Shown piece after piece: positions 1-11,724 of a stretch of DNA of 64,000 nt (its first letter is position 1; each line of letters opens with the position of its first letter). A program made the position numbers and the translations under genes. This DNA comes from Globodera rostochiensis. Taxonomy: Eukaryota; Nematoda; Chromadorea; Rhabditida; Heteroderidae. The notes below the pieces were generated by a model. That model was given only the letters and a program-made list of their open reading frames with translations, did no database searches and was not told the origin of the DNA. The stretch is from assembly GCA_018350325.1 (NCBI GenBank), contig JAEVLN010000010.1:496001-560000 (forward strand). The letters run 5' to 3'.

Positions 1-1611
1 CAATTTGTTAAGAAAGTTGGTGAAAAAAAAAGTGCAAAACAATAGGGTCCCCCCAGGGGCTGAGCCAGGAGGGAGGGGCCGCCCCCCCCCCCGAAAATGA
101 ATTTTTTGAAAATTTTAAATTGATATCAAACTTTTTTTCGGAAAAATTGCTTAACAAAAATGCCATAAAAAGCTAAAAATACCCCCTAAGAATCGACTTT
201 TTGGATCGTCCTCCCCCCGAAAAAAATATTCATGGCTCCGCCCTTGGTCCCTCTATTGTTTTTTTTCTCAAATTTCATTTGGAGGGGGGAGGGATTCCCA
301 CCCCGCCCCTGGCTACGTCCCTGATTCGACTCATTACTTGCCTTTTCGTTGTAAAATTTTGTGCTTTTTGAATGGTGTTGAAGCCGAAACTTTAAAACAG
401 ATTTGACTTTTCGACCAAAACATTCGAATTCGGGATTCGAATTTGGTCGAAAAACAGAGGTCAAATTCGGGTTGTACGTTAATTAAAAAAACCTGAGCAA
501 CAAAAATGGCACCAACAACAATACAGCCGAGCTCCCAATGCTCGGCGACACCCAATTTTTGTGTCCACCAGCCAAACCAACAGGCGTAAAGGAGTACAAA
601 CGGTGCCTAAAATAATAAATCCAAAACGGCACAAAATTTGACGCCAATTGTTTAATAAATATTTTAAAATTATCCTTTTTTTTTGATTTTTTTAGCATAA
701 AAATTAGGGACAAAAATGTGTACAATAAAAGCATGCGCCACAAGCGGTTTCCGCCGATAACAGACAACGTTTTCCACGAGCTGATCAATAAACATTTTTG
801 ATCAAAGCCAACGCACAAAATGAAATTAATCGAAAATTTGGCTTAATAGACTTTTTTTTTTTGTAAAATTCTGTAAGAAAGAAAGAAAACTATTGAATAT
901 AAAAATAATTTATAAAAAAATAATCAATCGTTTGACAAGCAAACATTTTTCCAATATTTTATCGTCGAATCAAGCGCGTCATTCTTGCATTTTATTCTGC
1001 ATAACCATTTAGCCAAGTTTTATTTTTAAAAAAAGTAAAGAAGCGCTAAATTCAAAAATTATGTTGACGGATTTTCACACATTTTAATCAAAATTCTATA
1101 AAATTAGGAACCTTTTAAGCAAGAAAACTGATCAATTCAATGTGTATGCTACTTAAATGGGTCCGCTGCGCGTACACCACTCGCTTTTGAACTTATTTTT
1201 TAAATGAATTAATTAATATTAAACTAAAAATATTTTAAATTCTTTTTTTTATTAAGATTTTAAAAAAAGAACAAAAATGTTTAAACTTTAAAGATTATTC
1301 AAAATTTAAACAAATTCTTCAAAAAGCTCCATAAATCTCAAATAAAGAACAAAAAAGGACGTGTACCCCAAATAAAGGACAAATCTTTAAAAAAAGGACA
1401 TTTCAAATTTTAAAGATTGGGGTACCCGAAGAAAGGACAAATCTTTAAAAAAAGGACAGTTGCAACCCTGGTTTAAAGGCAATTAATTTTCGAACAAACA
1501 TCCGCAATGTCCTAACAATGAATGGAAACAATAAAATTTTAGAAACAATTCATTCTGACGAAAAGTACAAAGCCATTTTATCAAGACTATAAAACCGGTA
1601 TTTTGGCCTCA
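1..1611. other. No gene seen; AT-rich DNA with C/G runs
   Basis: No open frame here has convincing coding character. The stretch holds oligo-C/G runs (around 50-95 and 285-305) and, at about 1320-1460, several short repeats built on the words AAAGGACAAATC and TTAAAAAAAGGACA. The region around 10-330 resembles dispersed repeat DNA. Confidence 0.6.
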
Positions 1612-2239
1612 TTACATATTATTAACGAATGAAAACATGTTCAATTGTTGGGGAGGGGATGTCAAACGACGTCTTCGTCTGTCGACCGGTCGTCCAACGC
1701 CGTCCAGCAGCAGCAAATGCGTTCCTTTCCGCCGTCTGTAACGGTCGCCGCCCTTCCGCCTCGCTGAATAATTATTTTGTTGTTGGTGTTGTTGTTGTCC
1801 GTCTCCGACTTCAACAAGTCCATCCGACTTGAACAACTGCTTCACACTGTGAGGCATCAAATGCAGCTTTTCAATTTGGCATTTATTCATTTGCTGGTGT
1901 TGTTCAATGACCGGTGACGACGACGACGACGGCGATTCGTCTCCCGTTTTTTTGATCACATTGTTTTGGCATTTTCCCGCGGCACAACTGTTGCTGTTGA
2001 TGTCCACTCTGATTGTGTCGTCGTCCCATTCATCTTCTTCCTCCTCATCTTCTGCCGACACTGCGCTTCTTCTCCTCTCCTTTTTCAACACAATTTGCCT
2101 CGGAATTTCCGCTCGTAGGGTCAGTTCGTCGTCCTCTTCATCATTATTCAGTCGTTCAATTTTACTGTTTAAATTTGATAAGCAAACGGCACCAATGACG
2201 CATGATGATGATAATGGTGATGACCATTCCGGTAAGGGG
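1612..2239 (-). CDS. Hypothetical Ser/Glu/Gln-rich 3' exon, possibly the end of the PIM-like kinase gene
   Basis: This minus-strand open frame begins after a good acceptor (TTCTTTTCAG, just above 2239) and ends in a stop at 1612, about 208 residues. It is GC-richer than its surroundings and contains an acidic run (EDEEEEDEWDDD), Ser runs, Gln/His-rich stretches and a basic C-terminus (RRRRRLTSPPQQ). No domain is recognisable and the protein is probably disordered. It could be the last exon of the kinase gene to its right or of a separate gene. The phase with the exon at 2942-3431 does not fit simply, so the linkage is unproven. Confidence 0.35.
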
Positions 2240-2410
2240 CTGAAAAGAATTAGGAAATATAACAAATATTTTGGTTGAAATTCAGGCAATTTTTGCGGAA
2301 CAGGACAGTTTGAAAGCCGGCGCCTGTTTTGTCAGTCTTAACTTAATCATTAGAAAAACAAATCATTTCAAAATCGGTATTTTCCAGAAGTTTCTCTATA
2401 ACATTTCAAT

Positions 2411-2514
2411 TAGAGCCCGGCTTGAGCTTCGAGCGAGATCTCGAGGTCGAGATTTCTCGAGAATCTCGTCGAGATTTTTCGAGATCTCGAGACGAGATTC
2501 TAGACCGGGCTCTA
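2411..2514. mobile_element. 104-bp hAT-like MITE, TAGAG-CCGG family
   Basis: Terminal inverted repeats TAGAGCCCGG and CCGGGCTCTA are flanked by a perfect 8-bp target duplication, ATTTCAAT (2403-2410 and 2515-2522). The interior is a degenerate palindrome of CTCGAGATCTCG-like words. An 8-bp duplication fits the hAT superfamily. Confidence 0.85.
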
Positions 2515-2941
2515 ATTTCAATCTGTCGGCGCTAAATTGACCCCGACCGAATTTTTTGACCCCCTCCCCCCCCCCTTTTTTGGTTGAAATTTAGACAATT
2601 TTTGCAGAGGACCCGGACTGTTTGGTGACGGCCGTTTTGGCACGATCAGTTATAACTTAGTCAGCAAATCAAACAAAACCCGGTAATATCCAAAAGCTCT
2701 CTGTATGTTAAAGCCGTTAATCAAGCGAAAGCTAGCCGATTCGCCTTTTCCTTTTCTTCAAAAAGTTATAGCTTAAAATATTTAAAAAATCTCAATTTTC
2801 GCGCCAACCTGTCACGCTCAGTCAATTAACTCTTTTCTATTAATCTACAGAGACAAAATGCTTTTGAATAGTCTCAAGATTCTAATTTGTCATAACATTT
2901 CAATGTTGTCGGCACCAAACTGACCCCGCCCGAATTTTTGA

Positions 2942-3431
2942 CCCCCCCCCCTCCTTCGACAAACATGTTGTGAGAATTTGCTGAAAAGTATGTGGTGGAC
3001 GAAGTGAATGAGTCGTCGGATGTGAATGAGTTGCTTCTTCGCCCGTTGCTGTCGGATGAGGAGGAACGGGCACTTCCTCTGTCCGATTGGGTCGCCCGAA
3101 AGCCAACCCGATGAATTGGGTGGCCAAAGGAGGGCAAAGAGTTGGCGGCGGATGCTTTACGTTGTTGTTGTTGTTGATCATCTTCATCATCATCATTAGT
3201 GCATTTTTGTTGAGCGTAATTGAAATGTTGCTGCACAAAAGCGCATCCATCAAGCAGCAAGTCGTCGCCTGCTGACGTGCAGCAGCACTGCGAGAGCGAG
3301 CTGTAGCCGAGGCGACCGCCTTCGTACCTCCACTCGTCATACTCCGGCGCAGTTTCAAAGCCGGTTTCGGTTTCCGTCGACGGTAAGGAAGGAAAAGAGG
3401 AGCACATTTCCGCCGATTCGTGCCTAGGCCT
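2942..3431 (-). CDS. Ser/Gln-rich exon, probable tail of the PIM-like kinase
   Basis: The minus-strand frame opens after acceptor AATCTCTTCAG with residues RPRHESAEMCSSF. It runs through Tyr/Asp/Cys-rich, poly-Gln and poly-Ser segments and ends near a run of ten G (plus-strand C 2942-2951). The preceding kinase exon has a potential donor (GATGAG then GTCAAA, near 3939), and skipping its stop there would join in frame, both at phase 0. That makes a long disordered kinase tail possible. The bases between (3432-3920) hold no other gene; a G-rich run lies near 3650. No domain is recognised. Confidence 0.4.
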
Positions 3432-3920
3432 CTGAAGAGATTTACAAATTACTGCTAGGGCATCTCAAACATCGGGTTATTAGATGAAATGAAAAAGTTT
3501 TAACATACCCCAACCAGGATGCCCATAATACATACCATATTTATATGGCAATTGCTATATTTTTTAAACTATATTTAAAGCAATCTTTAAGCGTTTGAAT
3601 AAAGTTGCTACCCGACCTTTCGGGGGTGAGAAAATCGGGGTTTGGGGAGGGGGGGGGGGCTCTTCGGGGGCGGCGTGCCATAATTTCGAGGGCGGCATGT
3701 CGAAGGTCGGAGATGAGGCCAATAAATGTCTCGGAAGGGGGGAGGGCGATCCAACCCTAGTTTGAATGCCGTGCCATATTGCTGACTCTCTGTGCCATAT
3801 TTTTAGACCTAAGTGCCCATATTTTTCATAATCGGAAATGGACGGACACCCAGACTGGCACTAACTGAGCCGGCGGAGTTTCCGTTTTTCAATTCGCTAT
3901 GAAACCGACACCCCAACTCT

Positions 3921-6553
3921 TCATTTCGTCGTTTTGACCTCATCGTATTCATCCAAAACGGCACTTTCTTCCAGCACGGAAGAGGGGCTGTTGTTGTTGT
4001 GGTGGTGTTCCACGAAAGACGACGAGGTAGGCGACCGTTGCGTAACGGGGGCGGCGCAAATCAGCGGCGGAATGGTCAGCGGACCAGGCTCCGCCCCGGC
4101 CTCCGTTCTGTACGAACAATCTTCGTCGTCGTCGTCGTCCGACAGCTCCCCACGATGACAGTCCGATTTGAGAGAGTCCTGACGATACAGTGATTTTAGG
4201 TGGGTTGCTAGGCCCGCCGGAACCGTTCACAATTTTTTCGTTTAAATTCTCGATATGAATCGACACAACCCCTATTCATACAAACTAAGTGGTGTTTCGG
4301 TGAATTGTCCGGGGCCGGTATCCGGATGTCCGAAATCCCGGGTGTCCAGATTCCGGGATCCCGGATGTCCAGAATCCCGGGTGTCCAGAATCCCGGGTAC
4401 CCAGACTCCCGGGTATCCGGGTGCCCAGAATCTCGGGTATCCGTACTCGGGTGACCAGAATCCCGGGTAACCGGGGTGGGGATATTACGGTCTTGCCCAA
4501 CCCAAATGCATACTCTTTTTCTTCTCCGCCATTCAGTCTCAAAGTTGGTGAAAAACGATGTCGTTGTTTTGCAGCTGATCCATTCGTGCTGTTGAAGCTC
4601 CTCCAGACTTATACGACTTTCGGCGGTCGGGCAAAGACAGCGGCGGATGAGTGCACGGCACTCTGATGGGAAAAGCCGGCATTTAATTCGCTTCATCAAA
4701 TCAACACTTTACCGGACGATACATTGCGCGGGAAGCGCAGCTTTCCTGTGCAAATTTGGAGTTCATCCTGGAATGGCGGTTTCCCGACGACCAAAATGTA
4801 CAAAAGAATGCCTAAAAAGGAATTTGCCAACTGGAGACCGGGACGGGATCCCGCAGGATTGAATTCGGGATCCTGAGCGAGCCTTTTTAATTGTTCGGGA
4901 TTAGGATTTGGTTGTGATCCTGTTTTAGGGATTTTCGGGATTGGGCCTCTGGAAACCAGATACCGAAAAATTGGGATTTGTTTTGATCAGACATTCACCG
5001 GGTCGGTGGTACTCGCTGTAATTCTGGTGACCCTTTGCTGGTTTACTCGAGAGTCTCGGTATCGAGTCGAAAATTTGCAAAAATGGTGTAATGAGCAACA
5101 AACAAATGGCATAATATATTATACCCAGTGACCACACAGTGCCCTCCAGGGGATAGTAACACTCTCTTTGGAACACCTGAACAAGCCATTGAAGAGAGGG
5201 TTTAGTTAATTGTTGCCCATTAAAATGACCTCTGGTGGGGAGTAGGACAGTGTACCTGCCGAAGCGGAGGGGAAATTGATCAAATTTAATGTTGGGGGGC
5301 GAGAAAACCTTGAAACCGCTGCTTTCTGAATGAGGGGGAACAGAAGAAATTTCGGAGTTTTGCCAACCTTTTGGGGCCAAGGATTTTGAGTTTTTAGAAT
5401 TTAAATTCCCCCCATCTTTGGTGATGAAAATTAGAGGCCGGACGATCCAGATTTCGATCGACAATCTCGATATTTTTTGTCGAGATTTTTCAAGGTCTTG
5501 ATCGAAAACTCGATCAGTCCGGTCCGGTCTCTAATGAGAATACAATTAGGTATGGATTTGTGCAAAAAAAACTATTAGAAGCTTTCCAAACTGACTTTGC
5601 ACGTTCAAGCAGTCCGGCTGCACCAAAATCGACCAGCCAGACTGTGCCCGTGTCCAAATCAACCACAACATTCTCGTCTTTGATGTCCCGATGGATCACC
5701 GAATGTTGCTTGTACAGCTCGGCCACTGTCTCCACAATTTGAGAAAAAATCCCTCGGGCTACTCCTTCATCCAACCAGCCAAAGGTACTGATCAGATCAA
5801 ACAGATCCATGAAGTTAGCAGGCCGTTCCATTACAATCAGAAAGCCATGGCGACTTAATGCCATCCAAAAATTTGATGTTGCACAAATTTGGAGCAATGT
5901 CAGTCACCGACCTTGTGAACCAGCAAATGAGACGAATTACGCCCTTAATGGAGGTAGAGAGTAGGATGAGACAGGTGACTGAAATTTCAATTTTGGTACT
6001 GAGATTTGTCTTTTTGAGTCCCGGTTGTTACTCAAAATTGAAGCTTACCCCAAGAAATGGAATTGATTCAATGCAACGTGTTCATTACCTGCACGTCCTG
6101 GCACTCCTCCATGAAGCAAATCTCAGTGGGGATCATCCACCGCTCCACCAGCGTCCAGTTGGACACTCTTTTGTGTCGAATGCACTTCACCGCCACCGGC
6201 AGTCCGTCTGATAGGCGATAGGCCGAAAATTGTGAATTGTTTTTGGCCACCACGCCATATGTACATATTTTGTTAGCATAAAAAACTAGAGCCCGGTCGA
6301 AACGAGAATCTTGACTCGAGATCTCGAAAAATCTCGACAAGATTTCTCGAGAAATCTCGACTGAGATCTCGCTCGAAGAAATTTTCCGAGATTTTTTCGA
6401 GAATCTTGTGCTTTTTCGAGAATCTCGTCTCGAGATCTCGAAAAATCTCGACTCGAGATCTCGCTCGAAACTCAAGTGCGGGCTCTAATAAAAACAAATA
6501 AATTTACTTTGTACACCCGTCCAAAACCACCGGAGCCAATTTCACCGCACACT
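3921..6553 (-). CDS. PIM-family serine/threonine protein kinase (PRK-like), multi-exon, possibly frame-broken
   Basis: This is the catalytic domain of a PIM-type kinase, related by motif to C. elegans PRK-1/2 and human PIM1-3, which phosphorylate Ser/Thr in growth and survival signalling. Exons in gene order: 6553-6508 (Gly loop GEIGSGGFGRVYK); about 6225-6089 (YRLSDGLPVAVKC, with the ATP Lys); 5911-5592 (hinge GFLIVMERP, catalytic HRDIKDENVVVD, DFGAAG); about 5255-5230 (GTLSYSPPE); about 5176-5119 (YYPLEGTVWSLG); 4811-4713 (ILLYILVVGKPPF, RFPRNVSSEC); 4662-4514 (SECRALIRRC, EELQQHEWI); 4178-3921 (acidic tail, stop). Several introns are about 50 nt. Oddities: in exon 5911-5592 the frame for NIKFLDGIKSP does not continue into HGFLIVMERP, so a 1-nt shift is needed near 5865. 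The acceptor before YRLSDG is not canonical, and MITEs sit in the introns. A pseudogene or a sequencing error is possible. N-terminal exons were not identified. Confidence 0.8.
4308..4480. repeat. Minisatellite, about 15-17-bp unit GTCCAGAATCCCGG
   Basis: About ten degenerate copies of a GTCCAGAATCCCGGGT-like word lie in an intron of the kinase gene. Open frames across it on both strands (repeating 'PGYPG' or 'GHPGF') are artefacts of the repeat. Confidence 0.85.
5432..5533. mobile_element. 102-bp hAT-like MITE in a kinase intron
   Basis: Ends TAGAGGCCGG and CCGGTCTCTA flank a palindromic interior of TCGAGATT words. The flanking 8-mers ATGAAAAT and ATGAGAAT match at 7 of 8 positions, consistent with an aged target duplication. 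Confidence 0.75.
6287..6487. mobile_element. 201-bp hAT-like MITE in the kinase N-lobe intron
   Basis: Termini TAGAGCCCGG and GGGCTCTA enclose two rounds of inverted CTCGAGATCTCG-type words. The flanks TAAAAAAC and ATAAAAAC are near-identical. The right-hand end supplies CTCTAG just upstream (minus strand) of the kinase YRLSDG exon and could act as a splice acceptor. Confidence 0.75.
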
Positions 6554-8340
6554 CTGTGAAAATGGAAAATGGGAAATTCCGTTTTTAGGAATTTCTTAGT
6601 GATTTTGCACGCTTTCAAGCTTACAATTAATGATTTTGACCGCATTTTGGTTGATTAGTGATTTTTGTCATTTAGTGATTTTTGTCCTAGCGCCCTCCTT
6701 AATATGGTAAACAACCGAACCCCCCCCCCCCCCCCCCCCCCGCAAAATTTCGTGTATTTGCATTTTTGTTAAATTATTCTAGCAATAAAAGTGCCAAAAT
6801 CAAATGATCCTAAACTTTTTGAGCAAATTCAACGGAAGCTAATTGGTGGACTAAAATGTGCAAAATGCATATAATCCGGGCCCTTTCTGGGATTAATCAT
6901 CATTATCATCGAAAGACTATGATGACTCCCTAACCTGTACTGGCGATGGAACTCGCTGAGACTGTGCTCTAAATTCGAAATTTGAATGTTTTCGTTTGAG
7001 CGGGGGAAGGACGCGGACGGACGGACGGACGGACGGACCTTTGTCGCAATGGAGACAGCCAAATTGGCTTAACAAGCAAATGGACATGTCCACGACCTTT
7101 TTCAAGAAGAAACGCATCTTTTGACGAAAAAAAATTTCTTCCCAATGCTGCTTCTTTGTTCAAAAACGCTTAATTGGAATAAAAAAAAACGCAAAATTTG
7201 ATTGATTTGTTTTTTCTGCATATCGTTTTGTCATCAAATTGGCTTATGAGAGCATTTGGTAGGGACAACGAACAACGACGCCCAAGGGGAAACGAACGAA
7301 TGAGTCAGCAACGACTTGCAAAATGAATGGCGTTCTGCGAGAATGACTTGCCAGGCGGACGGACGACCGACGAACAGCGACAGCCCGGCAGATGTGAAGT
7401 AAAAAGCCGGAAGCAAAAAATCCCTTTGGGGGCTGAGGGGGGGGGGCGGGGCGGGGGATCATTCATATGGCGCAAAAGAGCGGACGGAGTTCCATCCGAT
7501 CGATCGGAAGACGACGAGAAGGCAAGGGCCATTTGAAATGGGACACCAACCAGCAGCAGCAGAGCGAATAGAAACAAACATTTGCGTGGGGAGTCGGGGG
7601 AGTTCTTTTTTGCTCTGATCAGAGTCAGTCAGTCAGTCAATGCTGCTGCCTGCCCCCTACCTCCGCTGTTATGAGCAGCAGCGGGGGAGGGGGGGTGGGG
7701 ACAGAGGAGAACGTAAGCTCCTCACATTTTCATCCTTCGCCCCGTTGGCCCCTTCAAATCTTCAAAATTCAAAAATAAAACGTGGAAAGGAGGGGAGGAG
7801 GAGGAGTAGAGTTGCCTCGCTTTCTCACCTGTTTTTGCGGCACCGCACATTTTGGCGACGGCGGGGGCGGGGGTGGGGAGGAGTGCCGGTAAGAAAGCAA
7901 TTATTGGGGGGGGGGGGTGGAAGAGCCGGTGTATTTAGAGTATTTGTGAACGATTTTGTGGGGGGGGGGGTGTCGAGAGAATGACTGACTGACTGTACGC
8001 TCTGCTGAAGAGGAAAGAGGGGAGTGGTGGAGCTGGAGAGCAGCAGCAGCTAGTTCAGCAACAATTTTTGAAGTATTTTCTTCCCATTCAATGCTCTCTC
8101 TCACACTGGGAATGTCCGCGCGTGAATTTCTTCTAAGAAATGTTTCTATTTTCATTCATCAAACTAAATCAGTGGGCTTAAACCATTACCCATGGCAAAG
8201 TGAATAGTGATGAAAGTGATCGGTGTGAGTGAGAATGGGGTGCCCCCCCCCTAATTATAAGTAGTTGATCGAAATGGGTAAATCTCGGTCAAAAAACAAA
8301 ATGTCGAAGAACGTCTTCTGTCTATTTGGGCACATTTTTG
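6554..8340. other. No confident gene; simple repeats and G/C runs, possible 5' region of the kinase gene
   Basis: The stretch holds a C run at about 6718-6741, a GGAC tetranucleotide run at about 7010-7040, GACT/AGTC runs near 7625-7640 and 7980-7995, and several G runs at 7435-7975. From about 7240 to 8100 it is GC-richer than the AT-rich flanks. Open frames on both strands (for example minus 8155-7901) have no recognisable domain. A promoter or untranslated first exon of the minus-strand kinase gene could lie here, but nothing proves it. Confidence 0.4.
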
Positions 8341-8727
8341 GGTGCTAGGTCGTTTCGTAAAAACTGCAAGCAATTGCAAATGGGGCGCTTTTCAAAAGTT
8401 TTTTTTGTTATAACTTCTTTTAAAGCTAACCAAATCAAACAATTTTAATACCCTTCGAAAGCATGCAATGAGTAGAAGCTTACAAAGGCAAAAGCTAAGC
8501 GATTGGACAAATCTCAAAAATGTTATGGCCAGAAAACGCTTTTAGGCCACAATTGGCCATAACTTTTTTGAGATTTGGCCAATCGCTTAGCTTTTGCTTG
8601 CTAATAGCTTCTCCTTCTCCTAAGTTTCGAATTAATACTAAAATTGTTTGATTTGGTTCGCTTTAAATGAAGTTATAACAAAAAAACTTTTGAAAAGTGC
8701 CCCATTTGCAAACGACCCAGCACGCAT
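8341..8727. repeat. Fold-back (long imperfect palindrome) element, copy 1
   Basis: The two halves are inverted copies. The left arm (GCAAATGGGGCGCTTTTC, GCTAACCAAATCAAACAA, CAAAAGCTAAGCGATTGG) recurs in reverse complement on the right (CCAATCGCTTAGCTTTTG, TTGTTTGATTTGGTTCGC). The turn is near GGCCACAATTGGCC. It would form a hairpin of about 180 bp. There is no coding capacity. Confidence 0.85.
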
Positions 8728-9115
8728 TTTTGGATGCATGTCAAAATCCCCCCCCCCCCCCCCCCCCCTCCTCCTTTCTTAATTAAATAGCTTTTTCTTT
8801 TGAAATAAAATGCTTTCAATTTTTCAATTCTCCCCCATCTATTAGTGGCTAATTAGAATGATGTTAACATTTTTTGCGAGTCCGCGCCTAATGGGAAGTC
8901 ATCAGTTGGCCAACAGAGGGTGAGTTGCCACCTCTCTTCACCATGGAAGCTATATGATGAAGCGATTTGAAGTAAAAAAATGGCTGAAACTGCCATTTTT
9001 GCGTTTGCAATCTGCAACCTTTTTTGAAGCTGTTTAATCACTGCTTAAATGATCTTTCTACTAAATTGGTGCCATCAATGGGGGGAGGGAGGGGGGGGGG
9101 GAAAGCTTTCAAAAT

Positions 9116-9420
9116 CGATTTAAAGCTAACCAAATCAAACATTTCGATACTATTCGAAAGCATGCCATGGGTAGAAGCTTACAAAGGCAAAAGCTAAGTG
9201 ATTGGACAATTCTCAATATGGCCAGAAAACGTTTTTTTGGCCACAATTGGCCTTTAATGTTTGGCCAATTGCCTAGCTTTTGCTTGCTAATAGCTTCTCC
9301 TCCTCCTAAGCTTTCGAATAATACTAAAATTGCTTGATTTGGTTAGCTTTAAAAGAAGTTATAATAAAAAAACTTTTGAAAAGCGCCCCATTTGGAGTTT
9401 TTACGCAACGACCTAGCACC
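9116..9420. repeat. Fold-back element, copy 2 (left arm truncated)
   Basis: It repeats the words of the element at 8341-8727 in the same order, from TTTAAAGCTAACCAAATC to ACGACCTAGCACC, but the outermost left arm is missing. A G run (about 9078-9101) lies just before it. The DNA between the two copies (8728-9115) holds a C run at about 8748-8768 and no gene. Confidence 0.8.
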
Positions 9421-10245
9421 TTATTTATTCATCTCCAAAACCCTACCAAAATTGTGTGAGTGCCCGCCGCCATATTTTTGAGCATTCGGCTACATTTGTT
9501 CTCTTTGTAATAACCGCCCACAATTTCAATTCTTTTTCAATTTTCCTTGCCAAAAGGCAATTTTACTCTTTTTCCCGGCCATTTCATCACAAAAATGGAC
9601 GATGAAAAGCTCTTCAAATTTTGATTTTGCACTTTAAAACGCTAATTTATCAAATTTTTGGAGTAAATGTCTACGCTGAACATTTGTCGGGATTGAAAAG
9701 GGATATTAATTGGTGGAAGATAAGAGGAATTGGGCTGAGAAATTGGACGGCGAATTTTACCCTCAGAATAACTACAAATTTCATGCAATTCATTCGTGTA
9801 CGACGCCAGCGGGGCCGCTGGGTCGTCCGTCCCGTGTCCCCCGTAAAATCCCACATGGAAAGTTAACGAATTTTAAATATTTTTTGGAAAACAAATCCAA
9901 AAAAACCAATAAACTAATATCATCCTTTTGTGTTGTTCGCCGTGATACGGGACGGGATTATTATACATACCCAACCCGTAAAGATCAAATACTGTTCTTA
10001 GTCAACCAAGTTCTAAAATCTTAGTATTATTCGAAATTTAGAATATTTGTGCAAGTATAAGAGCTAGTCGATCAAATTAGCTTGCAAAAATGTTAGACTA
10101 CGGATCAGGAAAAACCCGAAAATTTTGAAGATTTTTATTTCCTGACATTCTCAAAAGTTTGCTTAATCATTAATTCTACAGCACTTAAGCTCTATAGAAT
10201 TACTGAATTTGTAAACGGACTTTTAGTCTCGAAAAATGATTAACG
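9421..10245. other. No confident gene
   Basis: A minus-strand open frame at 9854-9642 (70 residues, with SYTNELHEICSYSEGK) has fairly protein-like composition. It has no recognisable domain, and plus-strand frames overlap it. Nothing else is seen up to the GPCR exon. Confidence 0.4.
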
Positions 10246-10496
10246 ATGGCCATGGACACCACCGGCACTCTCCCGCCACCCTCGGCCACCTTCAATTCCA
10301 ATTCGTCCTCCGTTCTCGTCCATCCCTCCTCCCACCGCTGTCTCTCCGAGCAAAGCCTCCGTCTTTCCGCTCATCCTGTTGAGACCGTCTTCATCGGATT
10401 CCTCCTGCCGTCGCTGATCGCTTTCGGACTGATCGGAAATTGCTTAAATCTGTGCGTACTGCTCGGCGGCTCCCGCGTCCATCCAACCACGCGAAG
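10246..10496 (+). CDS. Peptide-GPCR-like first exon (extracellular N-terminus and TM1)
   Basis: The frame starts with MAMDTTGTL, continues with a Ser/Thr/Asn-rich extracellular segment holding an N-glycosylation site (NSNSSS) and a Cys, and ends in one strong membrane span, FIGFLLPSLIAFGLIGNCLN, followed by LCVLLGGSR. The GN-x(3)-L-x-VL pattern is TM1 of rhodopsin-family receptors, most like nematode FMRFamide/neuropeptide receptors. A donor (CGCGAAG then GTTTGA) ends the exon at 10496. The GPCR exons at 16971-17818 may belong to the same gene, but a Fic gene and another gene would then lie in its intron. TM2-TM4 were not found. Confidence 0.5.
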
Positions 10497-10519
10497 GTTT
10501 GAATGACAAGAAAGTCAAC

Positions 10520-10688
10520 TAGAGACCGGTCGAGACGAGATCTCGTCTCAAGATTTCGAAAAATCTCGACTCGAGATCTCGCTCGAAGAAATTTTCCAAG
10601 ATTTTTCCGAGAAGCTTCGAGAATCTTGTCTCGACATCTCGAAAAATCTCGACTCGAGATCTCGCTCGAAGCTCAAGTCCGGTCTCTA
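10520..10688. mobile_element. 169-bp hAT-like MITE just after the GPCR exon
   Basis: Ends TAGAGACCGG and CCGGTCTCTA are flanked by a perfect 8-bp duplication, AAGTCAAC (10512-10519 and 10689-10696). The interior contains CTCGACTCGAGATCTCGC-like inverted words. It lies 23 bases downstream of the exon end. Confidence 0.88.
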
Positions 10689-11639
10689 AAGTCAACCGTT
10701 GCTGGCACCGCGCCCAACAACACGTGTCGGGAAAAACCTACTTATGCACTGGGCACATCCTGGAAACTAGCCGATGGAGACGACACCGACGGTCGACTCG
10801 CCCCGGTAACAACTTTTTTTAATGCTTCATTAGTCATTTTTGGGAGATGTGCTATTTTCGGATGGCGATAACAGGCGCCGTCGGGAATTTTTTTTGAAAT
10901 AACCACTTTGTTAAGAAAATTGCTCTAAAATCTTAGGAATTTGGACATTTTTAAGCGAGAATTATCAGAAATTTAAACAGGCAAAAAGCAGGAAAAACTT
11001 CAAAAAGCAGACAAAAGCAGGTCAAAGTGAAAAAGCAGGAATTTAGCAGGAAAAAGCTCAAAAAGTAGGAAAAACCTGCTAAAGCAGTGCAAATCTTTAA
11101 CATATTGAGTCAAAAAATCCTATTTTTTCTCGGCGGCGCCTATCGGCACCGCCGACCCACCCGCCGTTAGAAGTGAAGCAAAATTCGCAAAAAAAATCGC
11201 TTTTTTGAAAATTTCTCAAAATAAAACGCATTGGCGCTCAAATGGGAAAGCCATCTGAGCGCGGCACTTAGATGGACAAATTCCCCTCTCTGAAAATCTT
11301 TTCTGACTACGCCCCTGGCTGATTCTAGTTTCGAAGATGCTGATTCAAGAAATGGTATCAGTTTGTCAAATCATTTGTCTGATTTCATAAGGCCGGGTCC
11401 GTAGGTCCAAATCAAAATAATAATTCTAGGACCCCAAAAACCCCTAGCAATAACTTTTAACGACTTTAAAAAATTTTAGGGATACATTTTTTTTGAAAAG
11501 TGTTTTTCGACCTTGTTCGACAAACATTCGCCTCAATAAATTTATTCCCCCCCCCCAAATTGAACTCGAAAGCAATATGGTATTCAATTCCTCTGAATCG
11601 GAGCATTTAAAAAAAGAAAGAAAAACCCCAAAACACAAA
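10689..11639. other. No confident gene; AT-rich with short repeats
   Basis: A short open segment at about 10697-10806 (containing NNTCREKPTYALGTSW) ends at a possible donor and could be an exon of the GPCR or a neighbour. From 10980 to 11090 there are repeats of the word AAAAGCAGG. At 11133-11160 lies one copy of the GC-rich core CGGCGGCGCCTATCGGCACC that recurs elsewhere in the window. Confidence 0.4.
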
Positions 11640-11724
11640 AACTGTTCCTTAAGCAATTGTAAGATGTATTTCTCCGTGCCTGTGACCGAAGATGGCGCTG
11701 AAGAGGACATGACGGCGCGGATGC

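Noticed and set aside
4255..4470. Plus-strand frame rich in Pro/Gly with repeating PGYPG words
   Set aside because: It is a reading of the GTCCAGAATCCCGG minisatellite, within an intron of the minus-strand kinase gene.
6829..7163. Three overlapping minus-strand frames with RPSVRPS words
   Set aside because: They read the GGAC tetranucleotide run in three phases and do not look like coding sequence.
9642..9854. Minus-strand frame as an exon of a known gene
   Set aside because: The composition is protein-like, but no domain, start or clear splice partners could be found.
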